Source: Hydractinia symbiolongicarpus (taxonomy: Eukaryota > Cnidaria > Hydrozoa > Anthoathecata > Hydractiniidae). Taken from it: a stretch of DNA of 64,000 nt. Each line of letters opens with the position of its first letter. Positions within the stretch are counted from its first letter, which is position 1. The notes under the pieces were generated by a model. It had not been told where the DNA came from. It worked only from the letters and a program-made list of their open reading frames with translations, and searched no databases. A program made the translations under genes and the position numbers. Shown in pieces: positions 21,832 to 31,168 of this stretch. The DNA is taken from NCBI RefSeq assembly GCF_029227915.1, contig NC_079884.1, positions 11,346,001 to 11,410,000 on the forward strand, in the 5' to 3' direction.

Positions 21832-23946
21832 ATGGAGTTAATAAAAATTGTTGTATACGCTAAGAGATATTTTCTCTTTTTACTGTTTTTTATTTCATTA
21901 GTGAAACAATCTTCTAGCAAGTGTCGGGCACATTTTACAATTTACCGTCAACACAATTTACTGTTGTTGATGTCGTTAACGACAGAACAAGGAAAACAAG
22001 ACATCAAGTCGGTGGCATTAGGAACTTTATTTATGCAGTACTATGAACCTTTAATAAGAAAGAATCGAAACATTGGCTTCATAGGAATAGATGTTTGTAA
22101 TAGCACTGATATATTGGTGGATGCACTCGTAGAAATTCTCTTAAGACCAAACTTTTCACGAGTCGTCGCTGTTTTCTCCGTCATGTCATTCGAGATGTCA
22201 AAGTTCACAGCAGCTTTCTTGACAAGCTTCAAAATTCCATATTTTTCATTAACTTCGAAACCTATGTTTCCCAATCAACTCTTTGAAAGTGGCTATAATG
22301 TATTCCAATATGAGATTTTCACAAAGTACAACCAACGAAATCCACAAACAATTAATTCTTTGTACCCTCAATATTTAAAAATTATATTGTGCGATAACTC
22401 TACAAGATGTTTCAAAGAAATTCATTCAGTAGAGATCCTTAAAGAGAAGAAAGTATGCTTGAAGTCGAAATATCTGAATGTAGATGACAATGAAAAGCGA
22501 AAGATAACATATAACCTGATCAAAAACATTTCAACAAACTACCTTATCTTAACTGGAGATCATTATGTCGTAAACAAATATCAAAGAACTTTGCAAGGTC
22601 TTGAAGGTGTTGTTGTTTCAAGAAGGCGACTGAAGAGGTATATTTCTTCTTTATGCATATGGGGGCATCGAGTTTCTTCGTATTTGTTTCAATCGCCTAA
22701 CTGCAGTAACCATAATGTTTCGTTAGATCTTTTTTCCAATTACTATTTCATGGATAGTGCCATAAATTTTGTTCGTCAAACATATGTCCAAAACATGCTG
22801 AATATATTGCCAATTGATAGTGTTATAAATTACTACGAAACGCTTTCAAACAATTCGCAATTTATTGTAGGGAAATGTAAATTTCCCCATTGTGGCGATG
22901 GCACGGAGGTAATGTTCGACAGTTACCATGAAAACGGATGGAATGAGAGTTTTGGATGGATTTGCAGGAAATGTATTGGTAATCGTGTCAAACGAGGAAA
23001 TGGAAACTGCACAAAATGTGCTTGGGGTGAGATAGCAAATGAAGGCAAGACTTTGTGTTATGATCCATTCGAAAAGAGATGGCTCAGTTTTACAAATCCT
23101 GACGGAATACGGTTATTAACAGCCTCTATTCTGTCTGCCGCTATTATATGCTTAACTTTTACTGTTTTCATTTGCCATAGGAGAACTTCAATCGTTTTGT
23201 CATCGGACAAAACCGTCACGTACATTCAGCTTGTTACTCACTTTGTACTTGTATTATTTGTCATCCCGCTGTTCATAGGCAAACCAACTGATTTGATCTG
23301 TAATTCCAGACCAGTAATTATAGGCATTTTATTGTCACTGTCTACGTCCACAACCTCCTACAAAATACAGAAGTTTTTGCGAATATTTAGAGCTAAATTT
23401 AAAATAACGGCAACGAAAACACTATTAGCTACATCACTCGAGATAATGGTGGTCGGTGTAGCTGTGATTTTTTCGATTTGCCTAATGTTCATCATGTTTC
23501 AGTTATTTACTGTACAATCAGTTGAAGTCTTCTCGTCTGATAACTTTACTCGAACAGCTTTTTGCTCAACAGACATCCATGTGCGCGCTCAATTTGTGTA
23601 TGTCACAATCTTATTCCTTGGAGCAGGAATACAAGGATTTCGCGCACGTAAACTTCCTGGAACATTTAAGGACACTCATGTGTTAACATATACATCATTT
23701 CTATCTGCATTAACAATAGCAGTGTCAAGTGGAATATATTACACTCAACAAGATCATTACATTAAAACATTAGTGATCGCCATTAATGTGTTGTGTTTGG
23801 TGAATATTAATTTTATTTTTCTGTATGGGTATAAGACATACGTAATTATATTTCATCCAAAAAGAAACAGTAAGTCAATTGTACGAAGAGAGATAACGAC
23901 AAGAACGGAAAAGAATGTAGCAAACATGTTTTCACTTCCTCGTTAA
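21832..23946 (+). CDS. Class C G-protein-coupled receptor, copy 3 (704 aa, intronless)
   Basis: Third member of the array. The signal/anchor stretch is MELIKIVVYAKRYFLFLLFF (about 1-30). A shortened lobe-like ectodomain follows (HNLLLLMSLTT, IGFIGIDVCNS, AVFSVMSFEMSKFTAAFLTSFKIPYF). The Cys-rich linker (CKFPHCGDGTEVMFDSY, WICRKCIGNR, CTKCAWGEIANEG, LCYDP) leads to a 7TM domain with RRTSIVLSSDK, TSYKIQKFLRIF, FRARKLPGTF and YGYKTYVIIFHPKRN. The ATG at 21832 starts the hydrophobic N-terminus; the frame is open to a TTG at 21820 only. Many N-x-S/T sites lie in the ectodomain. It is the most divergent copy around TM2 (RRTSIV for RNTPIV) but shares a nearly identical TM6-TM7 DNA patch with copy 2. 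AATAAA signals follow at about 24058. Confidence 0.9.
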   Translation: MELIKIVVYAKRYFLFLLFFISLVKQSSSKCRAHFTIYRQHNLLLLMSLTTEQGKQDIKSVALGTLFMQYYEPLIRKNRNIGFIGIDVCNSTDILVDALVEILLRPNFSRVVAVFSVMSFEMSKFTAAFLTSFKIPYFSLTSKPMFPNQLFESGYNVFQYEIFTKYNQRNPQTINSLYPQYLKIILCDNSTRCFKEIHSVEILKEKKVCLKSKYLNVDDNEKRKITYNLIKNISTNYLILTGDHYVVNKYQRTLQGLEGVVVSRRRLKRYISSLCIWGHRVSSYLFQSPNCSNHNVSLDLFSNYYFMDSAINFVRQTYVQNMLNILPIDSVINYYETLSNNSQFIVGKCKFPHCGDGTEVMFDSYHENGWNESFGWICRKCIGNRVKRGNGNCTKCAWGEIANEGKTLCYDPFEKRWLSFTNPDGIRLLTASILSAAIICLTFTVFICHRRTSIVLSSDKTVTYIQLVTHFVLVLFVIPLFIGKPTDLICNSRPVIIGILLSLSTSTTSYKIQKFLRIFRAKFKITATKTLLATSLEIMVVGVAVIFSICLMFIMFQLFTVQSVEVFSSDNFTRTAFCSTDIHVRAQFVYVTILFLGAGIQGFRARKLPGTFKDTHVLTYTSFLSALTIAVSSGIYYTQQDHYIKTLVIAINVLCLVNINFIFLYGYKTYVIIFHPKRNSKSIVRREITTRTEKNVANMFSLPR

Positions 23947-24181
23947 CCTCTTTGGCATCCATGTACTTCCCATGTATTTTTCTCTATCCTATATTGACGA
24001 GAAAATGTAATGTAATGTAAATTTAACATAAGAAAATGAACTTTATAACTTGTAAAGAAATAAATACAGCTTTAAATGTAATTTTGTATAATAAATATTT
24101 TTTTAAAGAGGCTATTCTTTTTCTTTATACAAAGTTACAAGACAACACAGTTTCTCTTACATTCAGACATAAGATATTTAA

Positions 24182-24936
24182 CCCTATTCGGTCCGGGGGG
24201 GGGCGGATTCCGCCCCCCCCTGACGGTTTTTTTTTAATAACTCCTGATTGCTTTGTTATATGGCTATGATATTTACTGAGTTTCAACATTTATCTATTAG
24301 ACACCTGCATGCTAATTTTTTAGGTCCCATACCTTTCAGAAGCTTTGATATTGGCCATTACTCGAAACTACCCCTAAAAATCTCTATGAAATCTTTATAA
24401 TGGGGAAAATATAATAACTCCTGTTAGGATTATCCTTAGAACTTGAAACTTGCAACACAGCTTTGTTTCATCAAGAAGAATCATTTTCAATAATTTGAAC
24501 ACGTGACTAATCCGATTTCCCGATTTTGTCGGATTTTACCCGAAAATAGGAAAAAAACGGATTTTCGGGCAATTTTTGGCAATTTTTCATCCGATCCATG
24601 TAAAAACCGGAAGATATGTTAAATAAATTTTATTTTGCTTTCAGAAACTTCAAACAGAAAGTAAAAATTCGCTCTAGAACAAAAGTAATTATATTTTAAG
24701 CAGATAGTGGCATTTTTAACAATTTTCAAGCTTTTGATGACGTCACAGAAAACGTGCTGACGCAAGCAAATTTTTTTGGCGCCATTTTGTTCCTTTTATG
24801 ACGTACTATAAGTGTGCCAAGTTTGATTCAATTTGAACAACCCTATGAAAAGTTATTGAGGGGGGGGGCGGAATCCGCCCCCCCCCCCCCCCCCCCCCGG
24901 TCATAGTATGTTCGAAAAACCCCGGACCGAATAGGG
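24182..24936. mobile_element. piggyBac-like non-autonomous element (755 bp) with TTAA target sites
   Basis: A 17-bp terminal inverted repeat, CCCTATTCGGTCCGGGG, lies at both ends and is flanked by TTAA (24178-24181 and 24937-24940). TTAA duplication with CCC-starting ends is the piggyBac hallmark. Just inside each end is a second inverted motif, a G-run followed by CGGATTCCG and a C-run, a strong GC hairpin. The right one contains a run of 21 C (24878-24898). No transposase is encoded. The 77-aa ORF starting upstream at 24036 and running into the left end is not a gene. Confidence 0.8.
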
Positions 24937-24945
24937 TTAATAATA

Positions 24946-25094
24946 CTAGTTGTTAGCCCGTGGAAAATCCACGGGTTCGCCCGTCCTTTTTATACCGCAT
25001 TGCGTGCGTCTCGTTACCTGCGCAGCTAAGCTACCATTTTGCGTGACGGACAGACGGACGGACGGACAGACGTATACGGGTATTATAATACAGA
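24946..25094 (-). mobile_element. Helitron-like short non-autonomous element (149 bp)
   Basis: Read on the minus strand it starts TCTGTATTATAATACCCGTA. It passes through a GTCTGTCCGTC repeat and CACGCAAAATGGTAGCTTAG, and ends with hairpin CCCGTGGATTTTCCACGGG, CTAACAA and CTAG, followed by T. It sits 5 bp from the TTAA of the preceding element. Confidence 0.7.
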
Positions 25095-26453
25095 CTATTG
25101 AAATGCTGGTACTGCTATCAACGAGGGTATTGCTAAAGAAGCTCTTAATTGACTTAGGGATGTTGTATTGAATCAAGGACCTATGTCCAGGACCTATGGA
25201 TTTTGTATTGAATCCAGGACCTAACAAATATGTTCGGACAACAGTAACGAGATAATCAGTAAGGAGAGTTTATTGGAACTTAACTTCTTAGAAAATCCAA
25301 TGTAACCATGTTACATTACTATCGGAGACAGGTACTGCATTGATCTAACTTGAATAACAGCGAAAAGCCGGTTAGAAGTTAGTAGATGGCCCCAAATAGA
25401 CTGATAATAACGCCATTTCCTCATCGAATCAAGTAAAATGATTTATACGCTATTACCTCATAACCCTTTCAATATTGACAGCCGTAATTACCATAAACGT
25501 CATTTAGTAGAAATTACATAAAATGTTATGTAATATAACCAGTTAGTCAGCATCCGAAGGTGACTGGCCTTTGGTTTCTCCATCAGTCGTTTTTGTGGTT
25601 TACCGATGTTTCAGAGTATAGCCATACGTTATATCACGGTTCAAGTTGACAAATAAGACGCAAGCAGTAATAAATATGTTTTCCAATTGGCAGACGTTGT
25701 ACTTTCTATGAATTTTATATATTTTGAATTTCAACACAATCTACAAGTTCTCAGAGAAAGATGTTTCCTAATGTTTTCCCATTTTTGTTTCTTTCGAAAG
25801 TTTCTTTCCACCACAAGAGAATGCTTGGACCAAGTGTGGCTTCGCTGAGAATGTCCAATAAAAATTAAGATCGATTTGGCTAATTTTTATATGCTGGTCT
25901 TTGCCTAAAGTTGTAGTAAGTCATTTTGCTAAAATGTCAGGACGAACGGTTTTTTGTTTATACAAATCTTAAATAAATTTATGACTAGCTTTTATGACTT
26001 TTTTATGACTAGCTACCTCAAAATTATACCAAGCTGGCCAAGTAGTTTTGGTTTTATTGTTGTGTGTTCATTTTATAGTTGTTTCTGATTTAGTCTTGCT
26101 GGCTAGCTTGCTGTTTGTGCTTATAAGTAAAACAAGTAATATAAGTATGAATAAATAAATAGAAGTATAGGTTATCTTTAGCTAGTTCAAAACGTGTCCA
26201 TAATTCTTGAAAATGGGAATTTTTGGCTCATTTTTTAAAATGACTAAACAGCATCGCCTGATAAATGCTACTTAGGCAAACGTGTATGCTGGCCGAGAAC
26301 TGTCACATATTAACCAATCATTTACTGTTACACCTTAAGTGAATGCTACACATGCCAACCTCATTTTAATTTAACATTTTAACGTCAGAAACTAAATTCT
26401 AAATGTTGATTACAGAACTCCGATTAATGAATTTAGGGAATGTGTTAAACGTG
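25095..26453. other. Intergenic with a SINE fragment
   Basis: About 25101-25150 (GGTACTGCTATCAACGAGGGT) resembles the 3' part of the SINE at 936-1232. The rest, to the transposon border at 26454, shows no gene, only short repeated AT-rich words. Confidence 0.4.
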
Positions 26454-26508
26454 AATTCCCCGTTCCCTCTATACGGCTAATTCGCAATGCATTATGGTAG
26501 TTGTATTC
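26454..26508. repeat. Left terminal inverted repeat of the ISL2EU-type element
   Basis: 55 bp, exactly the reverse complement of 30103-30157. It overlaps the first codons of the longest transposase ORF, so the real start is probably downstream. Confidence 0.92.
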
Positions 26509-26544
26509 CGCGAAAACGTAAACAAACCATTCGTAGTAACAAAA

Positions 26545-28116
26545 ATGGCCGAACAAGTACACTTCATCCTTAATTCTACTCAAAACCAAAGCGATATACA
26601 AAATTCTAATCAAGACAACAGTTTTTTTCAAAACTTGGGCTCTCCTGCAAGCATTGGCTCAAACTTTTCATCAAGTTCAAGCTTTTTATTGCAAGCTAAA
26701 AGTAAAGGAGGAGGGATAACTTGCTGTGTACCTCTCTGTCAAAACAACTCAAAGAAGAATCCAGACTTATCTTTTTATGTCATTCCTAAAGACTCAGAGC
26801 TTCGAAAGAAATGGCTTTTTATGATCAGTAGAAAGGATTTTGTACCTTCTACATCGCATAGAGTTTGCTCTGTTCATTTCACTGGTGGAAAGAAGACATA
26901 TATGAACAATGTTCCCACAATAGTCCCAAAAACTATCAAACCAACAGCTAGCAAACCAAGAAAAACTCTCAACAGTACAAACTGTAAATTGCAACTATTT
27001 TCTCCTGTGAGGGCTACGACAAATGACATTGCTGCAGAATTATCTGTGGAGGAAGAGTTAAAACAAGAGTTGGAAAAATTGAGAGCCGAAATTAGTTGTA
27101 TGAGAATTCATGAAAAGGAACTTGATCAAACTATTGAAAAACAACAAGCCACTATAAGTGACATAGCATTTTCAATTGACCGGTTTAAACACAATGAAGC
27201 ACACTTTAAGTTTTATACCGGATTCGAATCTTATAAATTATTCAAAGCAGTTTTAGAATATTTACAACCAGCTGCAAATAAACTAATATATTGGGGTTCA
27301 AATACTAACACTGAAAATACAAAAAATATAAACTCTACAAAACGAGGCCGATCACGATCATTGAGCGCAGAAGAAGAATTCTTTATGATACTGGTTCGAA
27401 TTCGATGTGGACTTTTGTTAGAAGATATGGCTGTTCGATTTAATATGTCGACAAGTCACATAAGCAGAATATTGATTACATGGACAGATTTTTTACATTC
27501 ACAATTCCGTATGCTTCCAATATGGGCTTCAAAAGAAACAGTACAAAATAGAATGCCGAAATGTTTTCAAAAAAGTTACCCAAATACCCGTGTCATATTA
27601 GATTGTACAGAAGTATTTGTGGAAATGCCTACGTCATATCGCACACAGTCCAGTACCTTTTCAAATTACAAACACCATAATACAGCAAAAGGATTAGTCG
27701 GAATAGCTCCTGATGGATCAGTGACATTTGTCTCTGATTTGTATGGTGGACGCTTTTCGGATAAACGAATAACAAAAGATAGTGGTATATACGATTTGCT
27801 AGAGCCTGGGGATTCTGTGATGGCTGATAGAGGATTTGAGCTCGAGGAAGATTTACCTGATGGAGTAACATTAAATATTCCACCATTTTTAGATGGAAAA
27901 CCTCAGCTAAGTTTATTAGAGGAAAACGAAACTAGAAGAATAGCATCTGTACGTGTACATGTCGAACGAGCAATCGAACGTATAAAAAATTACCGAATTT
28001 TACAAACAGTTTTCAAACTATCAATGGCTGCTGAACTCAATAAGATATGGGTTATTTGTTGTTATTTAGTTAATTTTTTACCACAGTTGGTACCAGATGT
28101 AAATACGAATGACTAA
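26545..28116 (+). CDS. THAP-domain DDE transposase of the ISL2EU-type element (523 aa)
   Basis: Cuts and joins transposon ends in the nucleus. The N-terminal THAP zinc finger (about residues 50-125) shows CCVPLC, then VCSVHF, and the closing NVPTIVP box; it would bind the inverted repeats. A coiled-coil-prone stretch follows (LKQELEKLRAEISCMRIHEK). Next is a helix-turn-helix (SAEEEFFMILVRIRCG, ...FNMSTSHISRIL). A DDE_Tnp_4-type catalytic domain carries ILDCTE, the middle acidic region YGGRFSDK and MADRGFELEEDL, and the C-terminal glutamate in HVERAIERIKNYRIL. The ORF is open from an ATG at 26494, but that lies inside the terminal repeat; the ATG at 26545 (MAEQVHF) is the better start. It is uninterrupted and of usual size, so probably functional. 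It converges with the YqaJ gene, with 88 bp between stops. Confidence 0.9.
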   Translation: MAEQVHFILNSTQNQSDIQNSNQDNSFFQNLGSPASIGSNFSSSSSFLLQAKSKGGGITCCVPLCQNNSKKNPDLSFYVIPKDSELRKKWLFMISRKDFVPSTSHRVCSVHFTGGKKTYMNNVPTIVPKTIKPTASKPRKTLNSTNCKLQLFSPVRATTNDIAAELSVEEELKQELEKLRAEISCMRIHEKELDQTIEKQQATISDIAFSIDRFKHNEAHFKFYTGFESYKLFKAVLEYLQPAANKLIYWGSNTNTENTKNINSTKRGRSRSLSAEEEFFMILVRIRCGLLLEDMAVRFNMSTSHISRILITWTDFLHSQFRMLPIWASKETVQNRMPKCFQKSYPNTRVILDCTEVFVEMPTSYRTQSSTFSNYKHHNTAKGLVGIAPDGSVTFVSDLYGGRFSDKRITKDSGIYDLLEPGDSVMADRGFELEEDLPDGVTLNIPPFLDGKPQLSLLEENETRRIASVRVHVERAIERIKNYRILQTVFKLSMAAELNKIWVICCYLVNFLPQLVPDVNTND

Positions 28117-28135
28117 AAATTATAAACTTTCGTAC

Positions 28136-28153
28136 ACTATATATATATATATA
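28136..28153. repeat. TA dinucleotide run
   Basis: TATATATATATATATA-type microsatellite between the convergent transposase and YqaJ stop codons. Confidence 0.8.
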
Positions 28154-28204
28154 CTAGATCATGAAATATAAAGACAAAACAATATTGTGAGGAAACAATT
28201 TTAT

Positions 28205-29893
28205 TTACTCACACTGTTGTTCTGTAATGTTGCTGTGCATGAAAGTGAAATAAAAGTGTGTTAGCTCAGGCAAAGTAATTCTGTTCCATTTTTCCTTTTG
28301 AAAAACTATTGTTTCCACATGTCGGTCAACTTTTGTATAAACAATAAAATCAATTTCATTGACTTGTGTTACTGCCATCACACCTTGACATTGGTGAAAA
28401 TAATTATGTCTTTCTTTGAGTTTTGGCTTGCCATTCGATATTTGTAAAAAAAAATTTTTATCTTTGCATGCGTCAGAAATAGAGCAATCCTTTTTTGAAT
28501 ATGGGCACTTCACCTCAATCAATCGAGCATTCCCATTCAAAGTTGTTGCGCCATCAGGACTTGCACCTAACCACGGCCATTTTGGATTAATAACGAAACC
28601 ACATTTTTCGACTTCAATATTTTTCTCGGTTTGATACCAGTTTAGAGCATTAACTTCATTTTCTAAGCCCCATTTGCAGGCCTCTGATGTAAAGTTTTTA
28701 TTTTTATTTAGACATTTTTGTAATATGCTTTTTGGATGTATATTTTTTCTTCTATTTATAATAGATCCAAAATTGGATGATGTTATGCGTTTCTTTCTTT
28801 CTGTGTACCACATATCACATTTATACTGAGTACATGTGGATTTTTCTATGTCTCGAACTTGTTCGGCATTGACATGAATGAAATTGTTTACAAATGACTT
28901 TTGCTCATCTGATAACTCTGCTATTTCTGGTTCAAAGTCAAGAGCCTGCAAAAATAAATTAACTGTCGGACGTAATTCAACTGTTTCACTGTTTGTCTGT
29001 TCAAAATTAAATTCTTTTATAGATGTGTCATAAAATGATGATGGTTTATAGTCATTTCCTTGTAATAAATATGCCATTGAAGTTCCTTGCCCTATTTCAA
29101 ATAAGTCTGTCGCTAATTTTTTGACTTTTTCGGTTGAGGGCTCATGTGCAAACAGTGGTGTAGAACAAAATTTTCTATTTCCTGTGACCAACGGTCTTTT
29201 GCGACTTTCATTTGTGTCTTTCGTAAGGTCTGCTTTCTCGAATGCCATTGCAGAAAATTTTATTGGTGCAGAATTTGCACTTTCTCCAGGTACATGCCAT
29301 TTTTGTAACAAATCTGTGCATGTCTTGTCATCAGGGACAATTTTTAAGTCCAACTGTTTGTATTCAACCAATTGAAATAGAACTGCTGCGACATGCTTAC
29401 AGCATCCTCCTGCTCCAGCTTTACATAAACATTTCGCATACAAAATATCACCACTTCTTTGACACAGGTGGACATAAACAGAATATTTTTCTCTTTTCAT
29501 GGAAGCAGCTACAAAACATTTCACAAGAAAAGTTAATTTTTCAGCCATAACATTACTTTTAACTCTCACTTTCTTCACGTAGCTCTCCTTGAATAGTTGG
29601 TATCCAAGAATTTTATGCTTTGTAGCACCCTTCGGCTTGCTATCACAGCTATTTCCAAGAACTAAATATTGGTGAATTTTCTCCTGGGTGATCGAAGGCA
29701 TAGCTGCAAGATCAGTTGACCATTGACTTATATCTTCGTGTGTTCTTTCCTCCACTTCTTCGTCCCTCTCGGCATTTGTTAATTCTTTAAAAACAGGTCT
29801 TGGTACCACACAAGAGCTTTGAGAAAAGCTAGGCCCAAGATCTGTAGAGCTTAAAATTATATCTAAATCTGTATCCTTATTTATTACTTCCAT
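28205..29893 (-). CDS. SWIM-YqaJ exonuclease-like protein of the ISL2EU-type element (562 aa)
   Basis: Accessory protein of this transposon class, with a viral-recombinase-type (lambda exonuclease/YqaJ, PD-(D/E)XK) nuclease domain. A SWIM zinc motif, CLCKAGAGGCCKHVAA, lies near residues 170-185. The YqaJ domain (about 375-545) has RITSSNFGSI, the acidic WGLENE, GASPDG, the catalytic IEVKCP (E-x-K) and YFHQCQG, so the catalytic set looks intact. The open frame extends to a TTG at 29932. The first ATG is at 29893 (MEVINKDTD); an upstream exon cannot be excluded. Its role in transposition is not established; end processing or gap repair is an inference. It reads convergently toward the transposase, both inside the same terminal repeats. 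Confidence 0.88.
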   Translation of the reverse strand: MEVINKDTDLDIILSSTDLGPSFSQSSCVVPRPVFKELTNAERDEEVEERTHEDISQWSTDLAAMPSITQEKIHQYLVLGNSCDSKPKGATKHKILGYQLFKESYVKKVRVKSNVMAEKLTFLVKCFVAASMKREKYSVYVHLCQRSGDILYAKCLCKAGAGGCCKHVAAVLFQLVEYKQLDLKIVPDDKTCTDLLQKWHVPGESANSAPIKFSAMAFEKADLTKDTNESRKRPLVTGNRKFCSTPLFAHEPSTEKVKKLATDLFEIGQGTSMAYLLQGNDYKPSSFYDTSIKEFNFEQTNSETVELRPTVNLFLQALDFEPEIAELSDEQKSFVNNFIHVNAEQVRDIEKSTCTQYKCDMWYTERKKRITSSNFGSIINRRKNIHPKSILQKCLNKNKNFTSEACKWGLENEVNALNWYQTEKNIEVEKCGFVINPKWPWLGASPDGATTLNGNARLIEVKCPYSKKDCSISDACKDKNFFLQISNGKPKLKERHNYFHQCQGVMAVTQVNEIDFIVYTKVDRHVETIVFQKEKWNRITLPELTHFYFTFMHSNITEQQCE

Positions 29894-30102
29894 TTCGACT
29901 TCTTTCACTCCTAAAACCTCACTAACTAACAATATTTAAATGTTTACATCAATAACACGGGTTTTGGATAAGGGAGATAATGATTTTCTTGAGGAGATTT
30001 GAAAATTATCACAAACAATAACGGCTTTTTGTTATTATCGCCACAATAAAAAGAATGCTGTTATTTATTTACAAACTCTCGCTTCTGGGAGGGAAAACTG
30101 TA

Positions 30103-30157
30103 GAATACAACTACCATAATGCATTGCGAATTAGCCGTATAGAGGGAACGGGGAATT
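30103..30157. repeat. Right terminal inverted repeat of the ISL2EU-type element
   Basis: 55 bp, a perfect reverse complement of 26454-26508. Confidence 0.92.
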
Positions 30158-31168
30158 ACACGCACCTGGACAAAAGCTGGGTTACTGAGCCCCGCACAAA
30201 AACTGAGGCAAGCCAAAAAGTAGTAAAATGCAGTTTGTTTGCTAAAAAAAATTCATAATCAATAATTCTTATGCTAAATGCAGTTAAGTAAGTAAGTAAG
30301 TGATTAACTAATTAATTAACGAAGTGTTTCGTATGGTTTTATTTAAACCATAAGAAGGGGTATTACGCCTTTGTGGATATGCAACATGGTTTACATGTAT
30401 GTACTAAGCATTCAGTCCAGTGTTAAAAAAGGACTGTATCCTATGTTTATATCTAAACTAAAGTTGCAATAATGTTTTTTTGGAAAATGTTTTACGCTTA
30501 TGCAGATGGGCGACACCGTTTATCTGTCACGGAAAATAACAGAGTTGCTAGAAAGTTATTTTCTGGAAAATATGTTAAACCAGAAAACACTACAATGTGT
30601 GTGTGCACTTCACTCGATTTACTGTATACCTGTTCTAAAGCGCCTGATCTGAGTGTGTAGAATAGTTTACAGTTTTATTGAGTAGTGTTCAACACCGCGT
30701 CACGCAGTTACTTGTGATTAATTTGGCGTTTTGACGTCGGGTACCCAATAATAGCCGTATTCTGTCAATCTGTCCTATTTGTTATTTTGACGTTGCCGCA
30801 ATATTATTACTACTTTATAATCGGATTTTTTGGCCACATAATATTAAAATTATTGTCCTAATTTCCAAAAAAAAAAATTAAGTTCGTTGGCTCACAGTTC
30901 GTAAAATGCAATACATTCAACAACTAACAATTAAAAAAACAATGTATCGTCTTCCAGAAGTATGCAGTTTCGTCTAATGATTGACTTGTTTCATCTTCAT
31001 ATCATTTAAAATGTGTAACTCAAGTTTAAGGTACATAGCTGGACATCTACATGTCTCTTAAGGTAACTTTCCAACACTCGGTGCGTCCATCAGCTTGACC
31101 AACGAATAGTTCAAGTTCTACGCAATACAGTTTGCGTCTACTGAATGGGCTACACTGTCTGCCACTTT
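30158..31168. other. Intergenic between transposon and TRP channel 3' end
   Basis: Contains a short AAGT tandem at about 30286-30300 and, at about 30745-30775, TAATAGCCGTATTCTGTC. The latter matches the 5' part of the Helitron-like copy at 37642. No gene is recognised. Confidence 0.4.

Larger units (their letters stand above)
26454..30157. mobile_element. ISL2EU-type DNA transposon, apparently complete (3704 bp)
   Basis: Perfect 55-bp terminal inverted repeats (26454-26508 and 30103-30157; outer end AATTCCCCGTTCCCTCTATA) enclose two convergent intact ORFs: a THAP-DDE transposase (+) and a SWIM-YqaJ nuclease protein (-). That two-gene content is characteristic of the ISL2EU (IS4EU) superfamily. 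The target duplication cannot be read unambiguously: palindromic AATT at both borders fits AT or AATT. Perfect repeats and open frames point to recent activity. A TA dinucleotide run lies between the two stop codons. Confidence 0.88.

Noticed and set aside
24036-24269. 77-aa ORF ending in poly-Gly/Pro
   Set aside because: Runs from the receptor 3' UTR into the terminal repeat of the TTAA element; composition follows the G and C tracts.
24946-25094. Interpretation of the GGGTTCGCCCGTCC element as a tRNA-derived SINE
   Set aside because: A GGTTCG word resembles a B box, but no A box lies at proper spacing, and the TC/hairpin/CTAG/A^T features fit Helitron better.
26494-26544. Upstream ATG of the transposase
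   Set aside because: Lies inside the terminal inverted repeat; the ATG at 26545 opens a normal THAP protein.
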